From: Gammaproteobacteria bacterium
GTDB taxonomy: Bacteria > Pseudomonadota > Gammaproteobacteria > Pseudomonadales > Pseudohongiellaceae
Assembly (NCBI GenBank): GCA_030832825.1
Contig: JAURIJ010000028.1
Span: forward strand, 1-36,682
DNA: 36,682 nt
Reading direction: 5' to 3'
In this document: positions 18,589 through 28,548 of the stretch, piece by piece
Numbering within the stretch: the first letter of the stretch is position 1
How the letters are laid out: every line of letters begins with the position of its first letter
Translations under genes and position numbers: made by a program
Notes under the pieces: model-generated
Database searches by the model: none
Seen by the model: the letters and a program-made list of their open reading frames with translations, nothing else
Told to the model about the DNA's origin: nothing

Positions 18589-20022
18589 ATGAGCTGGGAA
18601 ACAGTGATCGGTCTGGAAGTGCACGTACAACTGGACACCCGCAGCAAGCTCTTCTCCGGCAGCAGCACCACCTTCGGTGCGCCGCCCAACACGCAGGCCG
18701 GGGTCTATGACCTGGCCATGCCCGGCACCTTGCCCGTGTTGAACAAGGAAGCCCTGCACATGGCGGTGAAGTTCGGCCTGGCGGTGGACGCCGAGATAGG
18801 CCGCCGCTCGGTGTTCGACCGCAAGAACTATTTCTACCCCGATCTGCCCAAGGGCTATCAGGTGAGCCAGCTGCAGTTCCCCACCGTGGGCAATGGCAGC
18901 CTGCAGATCACGCTCGACGACGGCACTCAGAAAGTCATCGGCATCACTCGCGCCCACATCGAGGAAGACGCGGGCAAGTCCCTGCACGAGGACTTCCAGG
19001 GCTTCTCCGGCATCGACCTGAACCGCGCCGGCACCGCGCTGCTGGAGATCGTGTCCGAGCCGGAGCTGCGCAGCGCCCGCGAAGCCGTGGCGTATTTGAA
19101 GAAGCTGCATTCCATTATCCGCTACCTCGGCATCTCCGATGGCAACATGGCGCAGGGCTCCATGCGCTGCGACGCCAACGTCTCCGTGCGCAAGCTCGGT
19201 GCCACCGAGTTCGGCACCCGCGCCGAGATCAAGAACATCAACTCCTTCCGTTTCGTCGAGAAGGCCATCCTGCACGAGGCACAGCGCCAGATCGACCTCA
19301 TTGAGGATGGTGGCCGCGTGATCCAGGAGACGCGTCTGTACGATGCCGACCGTGACGAGACGCGCTCCATGCGCAGCAAGGAAGTGGCCAACGATTACCG
19401 CTATTTCCCCGAGCCCGATCTGTTGCCCGTGGTGATCGATGAAGCCTACATCGAGGCGGTGCGCGCCGAGCTGCCCGAGCTGCCCGATGCCAAGCGGGCG
19501 CGTTTCGTGAGCCAGTACGCGCTGAGCGAGTACGACGCCGGCGTGCTCGCCAGCAGCCGCGCGATGGCCGATTACTTCGAGGATGTGGCCCGCCTCTGCG
19601 GCGATGCCAAGCTGTCTGCCAATTGGGTGACCGGCGACCTGCAGGCTCTGCTCAACAAGAGCGATCTGGAGATCGAGCAGTCGCCGGTGAGTGCTCAGCG
19701 CCTGGGCGCCTTGATCGGCCGCATCAAGGATCAGACCATTTCCAGCAAGATCGCCAAGACCGTCTTCGAGGCCATGCTGGGCAATGAGCACAGCGTGGAC
19801 GACATCATCGAATCCCAGGGTCTCAAGCAGGTCACCGACAGCGGCGCCATTGAAAAACTGGTGGACGAGGTGATCGCGGCGAACCCGGATCAGGTGGCCC
19901 AGTATCGTGCCGGCAAGGACAAGGTGTTCGCGTTCTTCATCGGGCAGGCCATGAAGGCGTCACGCGGCAAGGCCAATCCCGAACAACTTAATGCCCTGCT
20001 GCTGAGCAAGCTCAAGGGCTGA
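18589..20022 (+). CDS. gatB: Asp-tRNA(Asn)/Glu-tRNA(Gln) amidotransferase subunit B
   Basis: A protein of 477 aa, the standard length. GatB binds the misacylated tRNA, activates its side chain and receives ammonia from GatA. Seen: the N-terminal [22 protein letters not shown] region, [27 protein letters not shown], the RCDANVSVR motif, [10 protein letters not shown] and the C-terminal tRNA-binding YqeY-like tail (about 400-477) ending [15 protein letters not shown]-like. The ATG at 18589 is 3 nt after the gatA stop, so the genes are coupled. Confidence 0.97.
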   Translation: MSWETVIGLEVHVQLDTRSKLFSGSSTTFGAPPNTQAGVYDLAMPGTLPVLNKEALHMAVKFGLAVDAEIGRRSVFDRKNYFYPDLPKGYQVSQLQFPTVGNGSLQITLDDGTQKVIGITRAHIEEDAGKSLHEDFQGFSGIDLNRAGTALLEIVSEPELRSAREAVAYLKKLHSIIRYLGISDGNMAQGSMRCDANVSVRKLGATEFGTRAEIKNINSFRFVEKAILHEAQRQIDLIEDGGRVIQETRLYDADRDETRSMRSKEVANDYRYFPEPDLLPVVIDEAYIEAVRAELPELPDAKRARFVSQYALSEYDAGVLASSRAMADYFEDVARLCGDAKLSANWVTGDLQALLNKSDLEIEQSPVSAQRLGALIGRIKDQTISSKIAKTVFEAMLGNEHSVDDIIESQGLKQVTDSGAIEKLVDEVIAANPDQVAQYRAGKDKVFAFFIGQAMKASRGKANPEQLNALLLSKLKG

Positions 20023-20049
20023 TGCCCCACTGAAGGACGACGACAGACT

Positions 20050-20382
20050 ATGGAAGAGAAAAAAACCGGCGCGGAGCGCACGCAACCCGCGGTCAGAGAC
20101 GAATTCTGGACTGACGAGCGCATTCGCAGCTACCTGCAGTTCCTGCCCCCCGAAGGGGTGCCGGCGGATTACCACATCCTGCAGAAGGCGTATCGGGGCA
20201 TGCTGCCAGACGCTTTCGAGCGTTTCATCGCGTACTTCGTGGCCGCCGGCCGCGATCTCAATGTGCGCCATGTCGATGCCAGCACCTTTGCCGATCACGT
20301 GGCGAAGCATCGCCGCTCGACGGAATACCTGCGCCTGCTCGAGCAGGCCGGCGCGCTTCGCTCAAGCCAGAGCGTCGACTAG
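20050..20382 (+). CDS. PA4642-family protein of unknown function
   Basis: A protein of 110 aa. I recognise the pattern [30 protein letters not shown] followed by [19 protein letters not shown] and a final helix ([16 protein letters not shown]) as the small PA4642-type family of Pseudomonas and related genera; no function is known to me. It is soluble, without signal peptide or membrane helix, and largely helical, with an ankyrin-like feel in the last 40 residues ([23 protein letters not shown]). A GAAGGA site lies about 14 nt before the ATG. Its TAG stop overlaps the convergent rhlB-like stop in the tetramer CTAG. Confidence 0.8.
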   Translation: MEEKKTGAERTQPAVRDEFWTDERIRSYLQFLPPEGVPADYHILQKAYRGMLPDAFERFIAYFVAAGRDLNVRHVDASTFADHVAKHRRSTEYLRLLEQAGALRSSQSVD

Positions 20383-21686
20383 CGACGCGGCGCCCGCCCG
20401 CCACTGCGGCCATCGCGGCCGCGTCGCTCTGAGGATCTCCCACCACCGCTGCGCTCGCCTGTCTTGGGCGGCGCCACGAACTTGGTCGCGCGCGAGAAGG
20501 GCGGTGGCGGCGTCAGCAGGGCGTCATCCGGACGGATGCAGGCCAGCTTGCGACCCAGCTTCTCCTCGATGTTCGGCAACAGGAAGGAATCCTCTTCACA
20601 GGCGAAGCTGATGGACGTGCCGACATTGCCGGCACGGCCGGTGCGTCCGATGCGGTGCACGTAGTCCTCGGCCTCTTCCGGCAAGCTGAAGTTGATCACG
20701 TGGGTCACGTCATCGATGTGCAGTCCGCGTCCCGCCACGTCTGTCGCCACCAGCACCTGCAGCTTGCCCTCACGGAAGGCCTCCAGAGTCTGCACGCGCT
20801 TGTTCTGGGCAACCTCGCCCGACAGCAGTCCGCAATTGATGCCGTGCCGGTAGAGATTGTCGGCCAGCTTGCGCACCTGATCGCGGCGATTGTTGAACAC
20901 GATGACCTTGTCGGCCCCCTGCGCCTGAATCAGGTTGTAGAGCAGCTTGTACTTGTCCTCGGTGGTGACGAGATAGACGATCTGATCAATGGTGTCGGTG
21001 GCCACTTTCTGCGGCTCGATCTCGACCATGATCGGGTCCATCGCCCAGCGCCGCGTAAGCTCGAGGATCTCGGGCGTGAAGGTGGCGCTGAACAGCAGCG
21101 TCTGGCGACAATCCTTGGCCGGCGTGCGGGCGACGATGGCGCGCACCTGCGGAATGAAGCCCATGTCCAGCATGCGATCCGCCTCGTCGATGACCATCAG
21201 CTCCACCAGGCCCAGATAGACCTGGTCGTTCTGCACGAAATCGATCAGACGCCCCGGCGTGGCCACCACGATGTCCACCGGGCGCTTGTCCAGCGCGCGC
21301 AGCTGCTTCTGATAGTCCTCGCCGCCCACCATGGTCACGATGTGCAGGTCGGCGTACTTGGCAAGATTCTGCGCGTCGCTGGCGATCTGCATCACCAGTT
21401 CCCGCGTGGGCGCTATGATCAGGGCGCGCGGCTCGCCGATGTAGCGCGTCTCGCGGATGGGATTGGTGACCAGGTCGTTGATGATGGTGATGAGGAAGGC
21501 CGCGGTCTTGCCGGTGCCCGTCTGGGCCCGACCGGTGACATCGTTGCCTTGGAGCGAATACTTGAGGCTCTGGGCCTGGATGGGAGTGCAGTGGGTGAAG
21601 CCGAGATCTGCGATGGCCTTGTTCAGGGGTTCAACCAGATTGAAAGCCGCAAAGAGCGTCTTCTGGTTGCTTGATTCATTTTCCAT
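20379..21686 (-). CDS. rhlB: DEAD-box ATP-dependent RNA helicase, RhlB-like
   Basis: A protein of 435 aa with the complete DEAD-box set: Q motif ([12 protein letters not shown]), motif I AQTGTGKT, Ia PTRELV, Ib [34 protein letters not shown] and [10 protein letters not shown]. RhlB unwinds RNA with ATP and works with the RNase E degradosome in relatives. The C-terminal tail (about 400-435) is rich in Arg, Gly and Ser ([21 protein letters not shown]), likely RNA-binding. RhlB rather than RhlE or SrmB is chosen from the N-terminal layout (F[19 protein letters not shown]) and the conserved [13 protein letters not shown]; this sub-family choice is less certain than the DEAD-box call. Confidence 0.88.
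   Translation of the reverse strand: MENESSNQKTLFAAFNLVEPLNKAIADLGFTHCTPIQAQSLKYSLQGNDVTGRAQTGTGKTAAFLITIINDLVTNPIRETRYIGEPRALIIAPTRELVMQIASDAQNLAKYADLHIVTMVGGEDYQKQLRALDKRPVDIVVATPGRLIDFVQNDQVYLGLVELMVIDEADRMLDMGFIPQVRAIVARTPAKDCRQTLLFSATFTPEILELTRRWAMDPIMVEIEPQKVATDTIDQIVYLVTTEDKYKLLYNLIQAQGADKVIVFNNRRDQVRKLADNLYRHGINCGLLSGEVAQNKRVQTLEAFREGKLQVLVATDVAGRGLHIDDVTHVINFSLPEEAEDYVHRIGRTGRAGNVGTSISFACEEDSFLLPNIEEKLGRKLACIRPDDALLTPPPPFSRATKFVAPPKTGERSGGGRSSERRGRDGRSGGRAPRR
20381..20428. repeat. 11-bp inverted repeat at the convergent stop of PA4642-like and rhlB-like genes
   Basis: AGCGACGCGGC (20381-20391) and GCCGCGTCGCT (20418-20428) form a perfect 11-bp inverted repeat with a 26-nt loop, starting inside the overlapping stop codons. 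It lies in the Arg/Gly-rich 3' end of the helicase gene and has no U-run, so it may be incidental to codon bias or may help halt converging transcription. Confidence 0.4.
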
Positions 21687-21801
21687 AGGGAACTACGCCG
21701 CGGGCATTGCTGCCGGTTGAGTGACCCCGACTGCTCGCCTACGGCGCCATCCAGGTCAATAATGTCTTTAAAATCCGAAACTTATGCGCCGTTCCAGAAA
21801 G

Positions 21802-21825
21802 CGCGCCGGCATCATAGCCGGCGCG
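21802..21825 (-). terminator. Candidate terminator hairpin after moeB
   Basis: CGCGCCGGC and GCCGGCGCG form a perfect 9-bp GC-rich stem with a 6-nt loop, 11 bp after the moeB stop on the minus strand. Only a short CTTTCT follows, so it is a weak intrinsic terminator. The remaining 115 bp to the rhlB-like start include an AT-rich stretch (21761-21783) that could hold that gene's promoter. Confidence 0.5.
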
Positions 21826-21835
21826 GGATTGAACA

Positions 21836-22609
21836 TCAATAGTGCAGGTCCGCCCCGGTCACTGTGGCGGCGGCGCAGACCGGGCAGGCCGGGTCGCGCG
21901 GCAGGCGCAGGGAACGCCACTGCATGGTGAGCGCATCCAGCAGCAACAGACGTCCGGTGAGCGGCTCGCCCACGCCCGCCAGCAGCTTGATGGCCTCCAT
22001 CGCCTGCACCGCGCCGATGATGCCGACCACCGGTGCCATCACCCCGTTGCGGGCACAGCTCGCCTGCTCGTCATCGCCCTTGCGGTACAGACACTGGTAG
22101 CACGGGCTGGCGGGCTGCCGCGGATCGAACACCGTCACCTGCCCCTCCAGTCGAATCGCAGCGCCGGAGACCAACGGCACGCGATGACGCACGCTGGCCG
22201 CATTGAGCGCGAAGCGCGTGCTGAAGTTGTCGCAGGCATCGAGCACCAGACTCACGCCGGGCAGCAGGCCATCCAGATCGGCCTCGGTCAGGCGCTTCTG
22301 CAGGGGGGTGACACGCACATGGGGATTGAGGCGGCGCAACGTGGCTGCGGCAGACTGCACCTTGGGCATGCCGAGGCTGTCCTGGTCGTGGACGATCTGG
22401 CGCTGCAGGTTGCTCAGATCGACCGTGTCGTCGTCCGCCAGCAGCAGGTGCCCCACGCCGGCCGCCGCGAGATACATGGCCGCCGGACTGCCCAGACCGC
22501 CCATGCCCACGATGAGCACCGAGGCATCCAGCAGTGCCTGCTGCCCGACGACGTCCATCTCGGGCAGCATGATCTGGCGACTGTAGCGAAGCAGTTCTTC
22601 GTCCTGCAT
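21836..22609 (-). CDS. moeB: Molybdopterin-synthase adenylyltransferase (MoeB/ThiF family)
   Basis: A protein of 257 aa. MoeB adenylates the C-terminus of MoaD in molybdopterin synthesis; ThiF does the same to ThiS. Seen: YSRQIMLPEMDVVGQQALL, the ATP-binding GMGGLGSP, DxDxVDLSNLQRQ, DACDNFSTRF, and zinc cysteines CYQC and CPVC. There is no rhodanese extension. MoeB is preferred over ThiF because it lies at the end of hemA-prfA-prmC-moeB, the usual place for moeB. The ATG at 22609 is used, since GGGAGA lies 5 nt upstream; the GTG at 22624 is less likely. No moaD or thiS is nearby. Confidence 0.9.
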   Translation of the reverse strand: MQDEELLRYSRQIMLPEMDVVGQQALLDASVLIVGMGGLGSPAAMYLAAAGVGHLLLADDDTVDLSNLQRQIVHDQDSLGMPKVQSAAATLRRLNPHVRVTPLQKRLTEADLDGLLPGVSLVLDACDNFSTRFALNAASVRHRVPLVSGAAIRLEGQVTVFDPRQPASPCYQCLYRKGDDEQASCARNGVMAPVVGIIGAVQAMEAIKLLAGVGEPLTGRLLLLDALTMQWRSLRLPRDPACPVCAAATVTGADLHY

Positions 22610-22669
22610 GGGTGTCTCCCTCACTCGTGTCTCATGGCCGGGCAGCGGCGGACAGGTGGCCCGTGGCGG

Positions 22670-23530
22670 TCAATCACCCTGAATCTCAAGGCAGCCCAGT
22701 GTCACGCGCGGCAATTCATTCAGATCGGCCAGCGTGCGCACGCCACTAAAGCCCGCCTCGGCCAGCAGCTGACGCACGGCGGGCCCCTGTTCGAAACCGT
22801 GTTCCAGCAGCATCCAGCCGCCGGGCGCCAGATGACGCGGGGCAGCGTTGCAGATCGCCTGCAGATCGGCCAGTCCCTGTTCGGCGGCTACCAGCGCACT
22901 GGCGGGCTCGAAGCGAAGATCGCCCTGCCCCAGATGCTCATCCCCCGGCGCGATGTAAGGTGGGTTGCTCAGGATCAGGTCTAACTGCCCTTCCGGCAGC
23001 GCCTCACACCAGCTGCCCTGGCGGAACCCGACATTGCGGATGCCAAGCCGGACGGCGTTGTCGCTGGCCACCTGCAGGGCGGCCGCGCTCTGATCCGTGG
23101 CCAGCACCTGCCAGTGTGGCCGCTCGCTGGCGAGTGACAGCGCGATGGCTCCGCTGCCAGTGCCCAGATCGGCGACGCGCAGGGCCTCGGCCCCCTTCGG
23201 CGCGGCCAGCGCCAGTGCGGTTTCCACCAGCAGTTCGGTCTCCGGACGCGGAATCAGCACGGCGGGCGTCACCCGCAGGCGCAGAGTCCAGAACTCCCGC
23301 TCTTCCAGGAGGTAGGCCACGGGCTCACCGAGGATGCGCCGCTCCAGCAGGGCCTCGAAACGGCCTCGCTCGGCCGGCGTCAACTGCCGCTCGGGCCAGG
23401 CGTAGAGTCCCGCGCGAGTGGCCCCCAGCGCGGCGGACAGCAGCAGCTCGGCGTCGATCTGCGCGGTGTCGGACCCGAACAGGGCATGTTGCGCCATGCG
23501 CAGGGCCTGGCCGCTGCTGAGGGCGGTCAT
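22670..23530 (-). CDS. prmC: Peptide chain release factor N5-glutamine methyltransferase
   Basis: A protein of 286 aa. PrmC (HemK) uses SAM to methylate the Gln of the GGQ motif in RF1 and RF2. Seen: an N-terminal helical substrate-binding domain (about 1-80), LIPRPETELLVE, the SAM loop DLGTGSG (121-127) and the catalytic SNPPYI (N189-Y192). It begins 3 nt after the stop of prfA, whose product is its substrate, and is followed after 60 nt by moeB. Confidence 0.97.
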   Translation of the reverse strand: MTALSSGQALRMAQHALFGSDTAQIDAELLLSAALGATRAGLYAWPERQLTPAERGRFEALLERRILGEPVAYLLEEREFWTLRLRVTPAVLIPRPETELLVETALALAAPKGAEALRVADLGTGSGAIALSLASERPHWQVLATDQSAAALQVASDNAVRLGIRNVGFRQGSWCEALPEGQLDLILSNPPYIAPGDEHLGQGDLRFEPASALVAAEQGLADLQAICNAAPRHLAPGGWMLLEHGFEQGPAVRQLLAEAGFSGVRTLADLNELPRVTLGCLEIQGD

Positions 23531-23533
23531 GGC

Positions 23534-24622
23534 TCAGGACTCCGCCAGCTCGGCCAGCAGGTCCGCCTGATGCTCGTTGATCAACGGCTGGACCACCGAA
23601 TCCAGCGCGCCTTCCATCACCTCGGACAGCTTGTAGACGGTGAGGTTGATGCGATGGTCCGTGACGCGCCCCTGCGGGTAGTTGTAGGTGCGGATGCGCT
23701 CCGAGCGATCGCCCGTGCCCACCAGCTTGCGGCGGGTGTCCGACACTTCCTGCGCGGCCGCCTGCTGCGCCTGATCGTTCAATTTGGCATGCAGCAGCGA
23801 CATGGCGCGCGAGCGGTTCTTGTGCTGAGAACGCTCGTCCTGGCACTCCACCACAATGCCGCTGGGAATGTGCGTGATGCGAATGGCGGAGTCCGTCTTG
23901 TTGACGTGCTGACCGCCGGCGCCACTGGAACGGAAGGTATCGATCCGCAGGTCCGCCTTGTTGATCTCGATCTCCGCCAGTTCATCCATGGCGGGCATCA
24001 CGGCCACCGTGCAGGCCGAGGTGTGGATGCGCCCCTGGGTCTCGGTCTCGGGCACGCGCTGCACACGGTGAGCACCCGACTCGAACTTGAGATGGCCGTA
24101 GACATTGCGGCCCTCGATGCGGGTGATGATTTCCTTGTAGCCGCCATGCTCACCTGGGCGCTCGCTCAGGATTTCCACGCGCCAGCCCTGAGTCTCGGCA
24201 TAGCGGGAATACATGCGGAAGAGATCCCCGGAGAAGATCGCCGCCTCGTCGCCGCCGGTGCCGGCACGCACTTCCAGGAAGATGTCGCAGCTGTCTTTCT
24301 CATCGCGGGGCAGCAGCAGTTTCTGCAGGGCCAGCTCTTCGGCCTCCAGCCCGGCCTCGATGCTGCGCACCTCGTCGTCCGCCATGGCGCGGATGTCACT
24401 GTCGGCATCCTTCTGCATCTCGCGGGCCTGACGCAGTTGATCGAGCACTTGCTGATAGGCGATGTAGGCCTTCACCACGGGCTCGATCTCGGCGAACTCT
24501 TTCGACAGCGCGCGGAAGCGCTCCTGATTGCCAATGACCTCGCCATCGCTGAGCAGCGCTTCCAGCTCTTCATGGCGATCACGCAGATTGGCGAGCTTGT
24601 GCAGTATCGATTCCTTGATCAT
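23534..24622 (-). CDS. prfA: Peptide chain release factor 1
   Basis: A protein of 362 aa, standard for RF1. It terminates translation at UAA and UAG. Seen: the stop-codon reading tripeptide in the P-x-T form (PET, 191-193, in [12 protein letters not shown]), which marks RF1 rather than RF2 (SPF), and the peptidyl-release motif GAGGQHVN (GGQ 236-238). The ATG at 24622 overlaps the hemA stop by four bases (ATGA), indicating translational coupling. Unlike RF2, no programmed frameshift is expected or seen. Confidence 0.98.
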   Translation of the reverse strand: MIKESILHKLANLRDRHEELEALLSDGEVIGNQERFRALSKEFAEIEPVVKAYIAYQQVLDQLRQAREMQKDADSDIRAMADDEVRSIEAGLEAEELALQKLLLPRDEKDSCDIFLEVRAGTGGDEAAIFSGDLFRMYSRYAETQGWRVEILSERPGEHGGYKEIITRIEGRNVYGHLKFESGAHRVQRVPETETQGRIHTSACTVAVMPAMDELAEIEINKADLRIDTFRSSGAGGQHVNKTDSAIRITHIPSGIVVECQDERSQHKNRSRAMSLLHAKLNDQAQQAAAQEVSDTRRKLVGTGDRSERIRTYNYPQGRVTDHRINLTVYKLSEVMEGALDSVVQPLINEHQADLLAELAES

Positions 24623-25935
24623 TCGGTGGCGCCATCCAGGTCGAACAGTTCGCGGGTCAGCAGCAGCACTTCATCACGGCCATCGGCACTGGCCTTCTTC
24701 ATCTGCACGCTGGGCGAGTGAATCAGCTTGTTGGTGAGTCCGCGCGCCAGGGCTTCCATCACCTGGGCGGGCGCTTCGCCTTTCTCCAGTGCTCGCAGGG
24801 CCTTCTCCACTTCACGGTCGCGCAGCTGCTCGGCCTTCTCGCGGAAGGCGCGCAGGGTGTCCACGGCATTGAGCGAGCGCAGCCGGCGCTGATACTCCTG
24901 CACGCCACGCTCGATGATGGAGGCGGCCTGGGCGGCGGCCTCGGTGCGGCTCTTGACGTTGTCCTCGATGACGTCGCGGATGTCATCGACGCTGTATAGA
25001 TAGGCATCGGCGATCTCGCCGACCTGCGGCTCGATGTCGCGCGGCACGGCCAGGTCCACCAGCAGCATGGGCTTGTGCCGCCGCCGCTTGATCGCGCTCT
25101 CCACCGCGCCCTTGCCAAGCAGGGGCAACTGGCTGTTGGTGGACGACACCACGATGTCGGCCTTCACCAGCTGCTCGGGAATGTCGGACAGCAGCACACC
25201 GGCCGCCCCGAATTTCTCGCCCAGCTCCACCGCGTTCTGCAGAGTGCGGTTGGCCACCACGATGTGCTTGACGCCCTTGTCGGTCAGATGCCGGGCCACG
25301 AGCTCGATGGTGCGCCCAGCGCCGATCAGCAAGGCGTTCAGGCTGGCGAGATTGGAGAATATCTGTTCGGCGAGCGTGACGGCGGCGTAGGCCACGGACA
25401 CCGGGTTCTCGCCGATGGCGGTGTCAGTGCGCACCTGCTTGGCGATGGTGAAGGCTTCCTGGAAGGCGCGCCCCAGGGTGCCGCTGACCACGCCCATTTC
25501 CTTGGACACGGCATAGGCAGACTTGATCTGACCCAGGATCTGCGGCTCGCCCAGCACCATGGAGTCCAGGCCGCAGGCCACGCGCATGAGGTGACGCACG
25601 ACATCCTGCTGCCAGTGGAAGTAGGTGCAGCGCTGCACCTCGGCGCGATCCAGACCATGGTACTGGCTGAGCCAGTCCAGCAGGCGCAGCTCTTGTTCGC
25701 GCAGCTGTTTGTCCTCAGGCTCGACGTCAGACTCGCCGCCCGCGCCCTCGCCGAGATCCACCTGGGCATAGAGCTCAGTGCGGTTGCAGGTGGACACAAT
25801 CACCACTTCGTCCAGCGCCGGGAGGGCCGTCGCACGCTGGATGGCGTCCGCGACCTTTTCCGGCGGAAACGCCACGCGCTCGCGAAAGTCGATGTTCGCG
25901 GTATTGTGATTGATACCGAGTAGAACCAGCGCCAT
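24619..25935 (-). CDS. hemA: Glutamyl-tRNA reductase
   Basis: A protein of 438 aa, slightly longer than usual because of an acidic insert after the catalytic domain start (about 60-88, [15 protein letters not shown]). It reduces Glu-tRNA(Glu) with NADPH to glutamate-1-semialdehyde, the first step of C5 haem synthesis. Seen: the GINHNTA start, nucleophile C50 in [33 protein letters not shown] (split: [15 protein letters not shown]), the NADPH site IGAGRTIEL, and a C-terminal dimerisation helix. The ATG at 25935 is chosen over an in-frame ATG at 25971, as AAGGGG lies 6 nt upstream and the sequence begins with the family [13 protein letters not shown]. Confidence 0.97.
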   Translation of the reverse strand: MALVLLGINHNTANIDFRERVAFPPEKVADAIQRATALPALDEVVIVSTCNRTELYAQVDLGEGAGGESDVEPEDKQLREQELRLLDWLSQYHGLDRAEVQRCTYFHWQQDVVRHLMRVACGLDSMVLGEPQILGQIKSAYAVSKEMGVVSGTLGRAFQEAFTIAKQVRTDTAIGENPVSVAYAAVTLAEQIFSNLASLNALLIGAGRTIELVARHLTDKGVKHIVVANRTLQNAVELGEKFGAAGVLLSDIPEQLVKADIVVSSTNSQLPLLGKGAVESAIKRRRHKPMLLVDLAVPRDIEPQVGEIADAYLYSVDDIRDVIEDNVKSRTEAAAQAASIIERGVQEYQRRLRSLNAVDTLRAFREKAEQLRDREVEKALRALEKGEAPAQVMEALARGLTNKLIHSPSVQMKKASADGRDEVLLLTRELFDLDGATE

Positions 25936-26062
25936 AGGGCCCCTTGTCGGACGGGACAAGCAGAACTGCATGCGGAAAAAGCGGGCTATGGTACTAAATT
26001 AGCCCCGGACTTCCCAACTGGAATATGGCAGCGATTGTGGCGCCAGGCCAGCGGGGCCTGTG

Positions 26063-26092
26063 TTGTGAAGTCCACGATATTGCAGTTACACT
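26063..26092 (+). promoter_or_regulatory. Candidate promoter for the TPR lipoprotein-lolB-ispE operon
   Basis: TTGTGA (26063-26068) and TACACT (26087-26092) are separated by 18 bp in the 250-bp divergent region between hemA and the TPR gene, about 95 bp before the TPR start codon. The match to sigma-70 consensus is moderate. No clear hemA promoter was found on the other strand. Confidence 0.4.
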
Positions 26093-26185
26093 GCCGGGCA
26101 CTTGCACAAAGGCCGTTTTTCCCAGTGATTGCGTGCCGTTGCGAGCCCCGTTTCTTCCTGCCACATGCCCGCTGGCCAACCGCCC

Positions 26186-27940
26186 ATGACGCATCTTGCT
26201 CCTGCACTTCTGACGCTTTCCCTTGCCCTGACTCTCGGCGCCTGCCAGAGCACCCCCGGCACCGAGCCGCGGCCGGAGCCCGTGCCCGAGGTGAACACCG
26301 CCAGCGCAGAACCGGCGCCCACGCCTGCCCCCATCGAATACGGCAATTTCACCCCTGAGCAGCTCAACCGCGCCATGATCAATGAGCTGGCCGGACAGCG
26401 CGGCTACCTGCCTGAGGCTGTGCGAGACTACTACGCGCTGGCGGTGGAAACCCGCGACCTGGCCGTCGTGCGTCGGGCCAGCCAGTTCGCGGCCGCCGCC
26501 GAGGACACCGACACCATGATCGCGCTGGGTCGTCTGTGGCTGGAGATCGAGCCCGATTCCGAAGAAGCCCATCTCGTCATGGCCTTCCAGCTGCTGGAAG
26601 CCGGCATGCTCGAGGAGTCCATGGAACACATGGGCAGCATCCTTGCCATCGGCGGCGAGCTCGATTTCTCCGTGATTTCCGGCCGCACCCAGTACCTGCT
26701 GCCGGAACAGCGTGCCAGCCTGCTGGCGGAATTCCAGAAGCTGCACGCCCGCTTCCCCGAGCACGAGACGCTGCACTATGCCGTGATGCAACTGCTGGAG
26801 CAGAGCAATCAGCACGCTGAGGCCCTGGCGGAACTCACGCTGTACAAGGAACGTCACGGCAACTCGGCCCGTATCCTGTTGATGGAAGCGCAGCTGCATC
26901 TGCAGCTCGAGCAACTCGATCGCACCATCGAGCTGCTGGAAGAAGGCATCGAGACCTACCCGGACCATCGCCTGATTCGCTTCAACTATGGCCGCATCCT
27001 GGTGCAGACCGGCAATCTCGAAGATGCCCGCGAGCAGTTTGAGGAACTCGTCCGCATGGCGCCGGACGACTATGAAAGCCTCTACTCCCTGGCCCTGCTG
27101 GAACTGGAGCTGGAGTCCCTCGACGCCGCGCGCAGTTACCTGATCAGGTTGCAGAATGCCGGTGAGCGACCGAACGAGACCCACTACTACCTGGGCTTCA
27201 TCGACGAGAACCAGGGCCGCCTCGCCGACGCCATCACCCACTATCTTCAGGTCGAGCCTACGTTCTCGAACTACCTCAATGCCCAGCGGCAGGCCGTGCG
27301 CCTTCTGGTGCAGCAAACGCGCCACGACGAAGCCCACGCCCTCGTGCTGAGCGTGTCCGACGGTCGTCCGGAAGTGGAGCTGATGCTGCTGTCCGTCGAA
27401 GTGGACGCCCTGATGAGCGCCAACCAGCTCGAGCGCGCCGACGCGCGACTCACCGAGGCCTTGCAGGTCTACGTCGACAACATCGACTTGCTGTTCGCCC
27501 GCTCGCTGGTCAACGACCGTCGTGGCGATCTGGCCAAGGTCGAGGAAGACCTGCGCCGCATCATCGAGCTCGAACCGGAAAATGCCACGGCGCTCAATCA
27601 GCTCGGCTACACCCTGGCAGATCGCACCGACCGCTACAACGAGGCACTCGCCCTCCTGGAACGCGCGATTGCCGCCGATCCGGAAGATCCGGCCATCATC
27701 GACAGTCTGGCGTGGGCGCAGTTCAAGCTCGGGCGCTACGACGAAGCCCTGGCCAATCTCGAACGCGCATTTGCGGCGTTTCCCGATCCGGAAGTGGCCG
27801 CCCACCTCGGCGAAGTGCTCTGGACGATGGGGCGACGCAGCGAGGCCAATCGCGTCTGGAACGACTCCCTGCGCGAAAACCCCGAGAGCCGCATCCTGCT
27901 CGACACCATCGAACGCCTTCGCAACGGGGCCGGCAGTTGA
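26186..27940 (+). CDS. Tetratricopeptide-repeat lipoprotein (PA4667-like)
   Basis: A protein of 584 aa. Seen: a lipoprotein signal (MTHLAPALLTLSLALTLGAC) with lipobox LGAC and acylated Cys20; Q and S follow, with no Asp at +2, so the Lol system should send it to the outer membrane. A Pro-rich linker (about 25-48) precedes many TPR-like helix pairs to the C-terminus (for example EPENATALNQLGYTLADR and DPEDPAIIDSLAWAQFKLGRY). TPR proteins scaffold complexes; no partner is known to me. The ATG at 26186 has no clear ribosome site, and 26165 is an alternative, but 26186 gives a correct signal length. It overlaps lolB by three bases, and this gene pair is conserved in Pseudomonas-like genomes. Confidence 0.9.
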   Translation: MTHLAPALLTLSLALTLGACQSTPGTEPRPEPVPEVNTASAEPAPTPAPIEYGNFTPEQLNRAMINELAGQRGYLPEAVRDYYALAVETRDLAVVRRASQFAAAAEDTDTMIALGRLWLEIEPDSEEAHLVMAFQLLEAGMLEESMEHMGSILAIGGELDFSVISGRTQYLLPEQRASLLAEFQKLHARFPEHETLHYAVMQLLEQSNQHAEALAELTLYKERHGNSARILLMEAQLHLQLEQLDRTIELLEEGIETYPDHRLIRFNYGRILVQTGNLEDAREQFEELVRMAPDDYESLYSLALLELELESLDAARSYLIRLQNAGERPNETHYYLGFIDENQGRLADAITHYLQVEPTFSNYLNAQRQAVRLLVQQTRHDEAHALVLSVSDGRPEVELMLLSVEVDALMSANQLERADARLTEALQVYVDNIDLLFARSLVNDRRGDLAKVEEDLRRIIELEPENATALNQLGYTLADRTDRYNEALALLERAIAADPEDPAIIDSLAWAQFKLGRYDEALANLERAFAAFPDPEVAAHLGEVLWTMGRRSEANRVWNDSLRENPESRILLDTIERLRNGAGS

Positions 27941-28548
27941 GCAGACGTTTGTCCTTCCCCCTCGTGACTCTGCTGCTCTGTCTGGGGCTTGCCGCCTGCA
28001 GCAGCACCCCGCGCATGGATGCCCCGGTCAACGACGACTGGCAGGCGCGGCGCGATCTGCTCGAATCCATCACCCAGTGGGAATTCACCGGTCGCATCGG
28101 CGTGCGTGACGACAAGGACTCCCACACCTCACGCATCCGCTGGCGCCAGCAGAACGAGACCTATGTGATCAATCTGTGGGGCACGCTCAACGCCGGCGCC
28201 ACCGAGATCACCGGCCGGCCCGGCGAAGTGGTGCTGGTGCAGGAAGGCAAGCCGCCGCTGCGGGCTGCCACCCCGGAAGCCCTGGTGTACGAGCAGCTGG
28301 GCTACGACCTGCCGGTGGCCAAGCTGCGCTTCTGGATCAAGGGCGTGCCCGCTCCAGAGGGCATCAGCACACCGTCCTTCAATGCCGAGAATCATCTGAT
28401 CACGCTGGAGCAGGATGGCTGGACGGTGCAGTACCTCGGCTACACCAATTACGCGACGGAGTCGCTGCCCACGCGCATCCGCATCGAAAAACCGCCCCTG
28501 CGTCTGGATTTCGTGCGTCTCGACTGGGCCCTGCAAGGCACACCATGA
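27937..28548 (+). CDS. lolB: Outer-membrane lipoprotein insertion protein LolB
   Basis: A protein of 203 aa. LolB receives lipoproteins from LolA and inserts them in the outer membrane; it is itself a lipoprotein. Seen: signal peptide with lipobox LAAC (Cys21), then WQARRDLLESITQWEFTGRIGVRDDKDS, the beta-rich pocket, WGTLNAGATEITG, and LRFWIKGVPAPEG. No ATG fits: the start is the TTG at 27937-27939, which overlaps the TPR gene stop (TTGA), consistent with translational coupling. Starting later would cut the signal peptide. Its TGA overlaps the ispE ATG. Confidence 0.95.
   Translation: MSRRLSFPLVTLLLCLGLAACSSTPRMDAPVNDDWQARRDLLESITQWEFTGRIGVRDDKDSHTSRIRWRQQNETYVINLWGTLNAGATEITGRPGEVVLVQEGKPPLRAATPEALVYEQLGYDLPVAKLRFWIKGVPAPEGISTPSFNAENHLITLEQDGWTVQYLGYTNYATESLPTRIRIEKPPLRLDFVRLDWALQGTP

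Noticed and set aside
23534-24622. Programmed frameshift in the release-factor gene
   Set aside because: The PET and GGQ motifs and the length identify RF1, which is read in one continuous frame; programmed frameshifting belongs to RF2.
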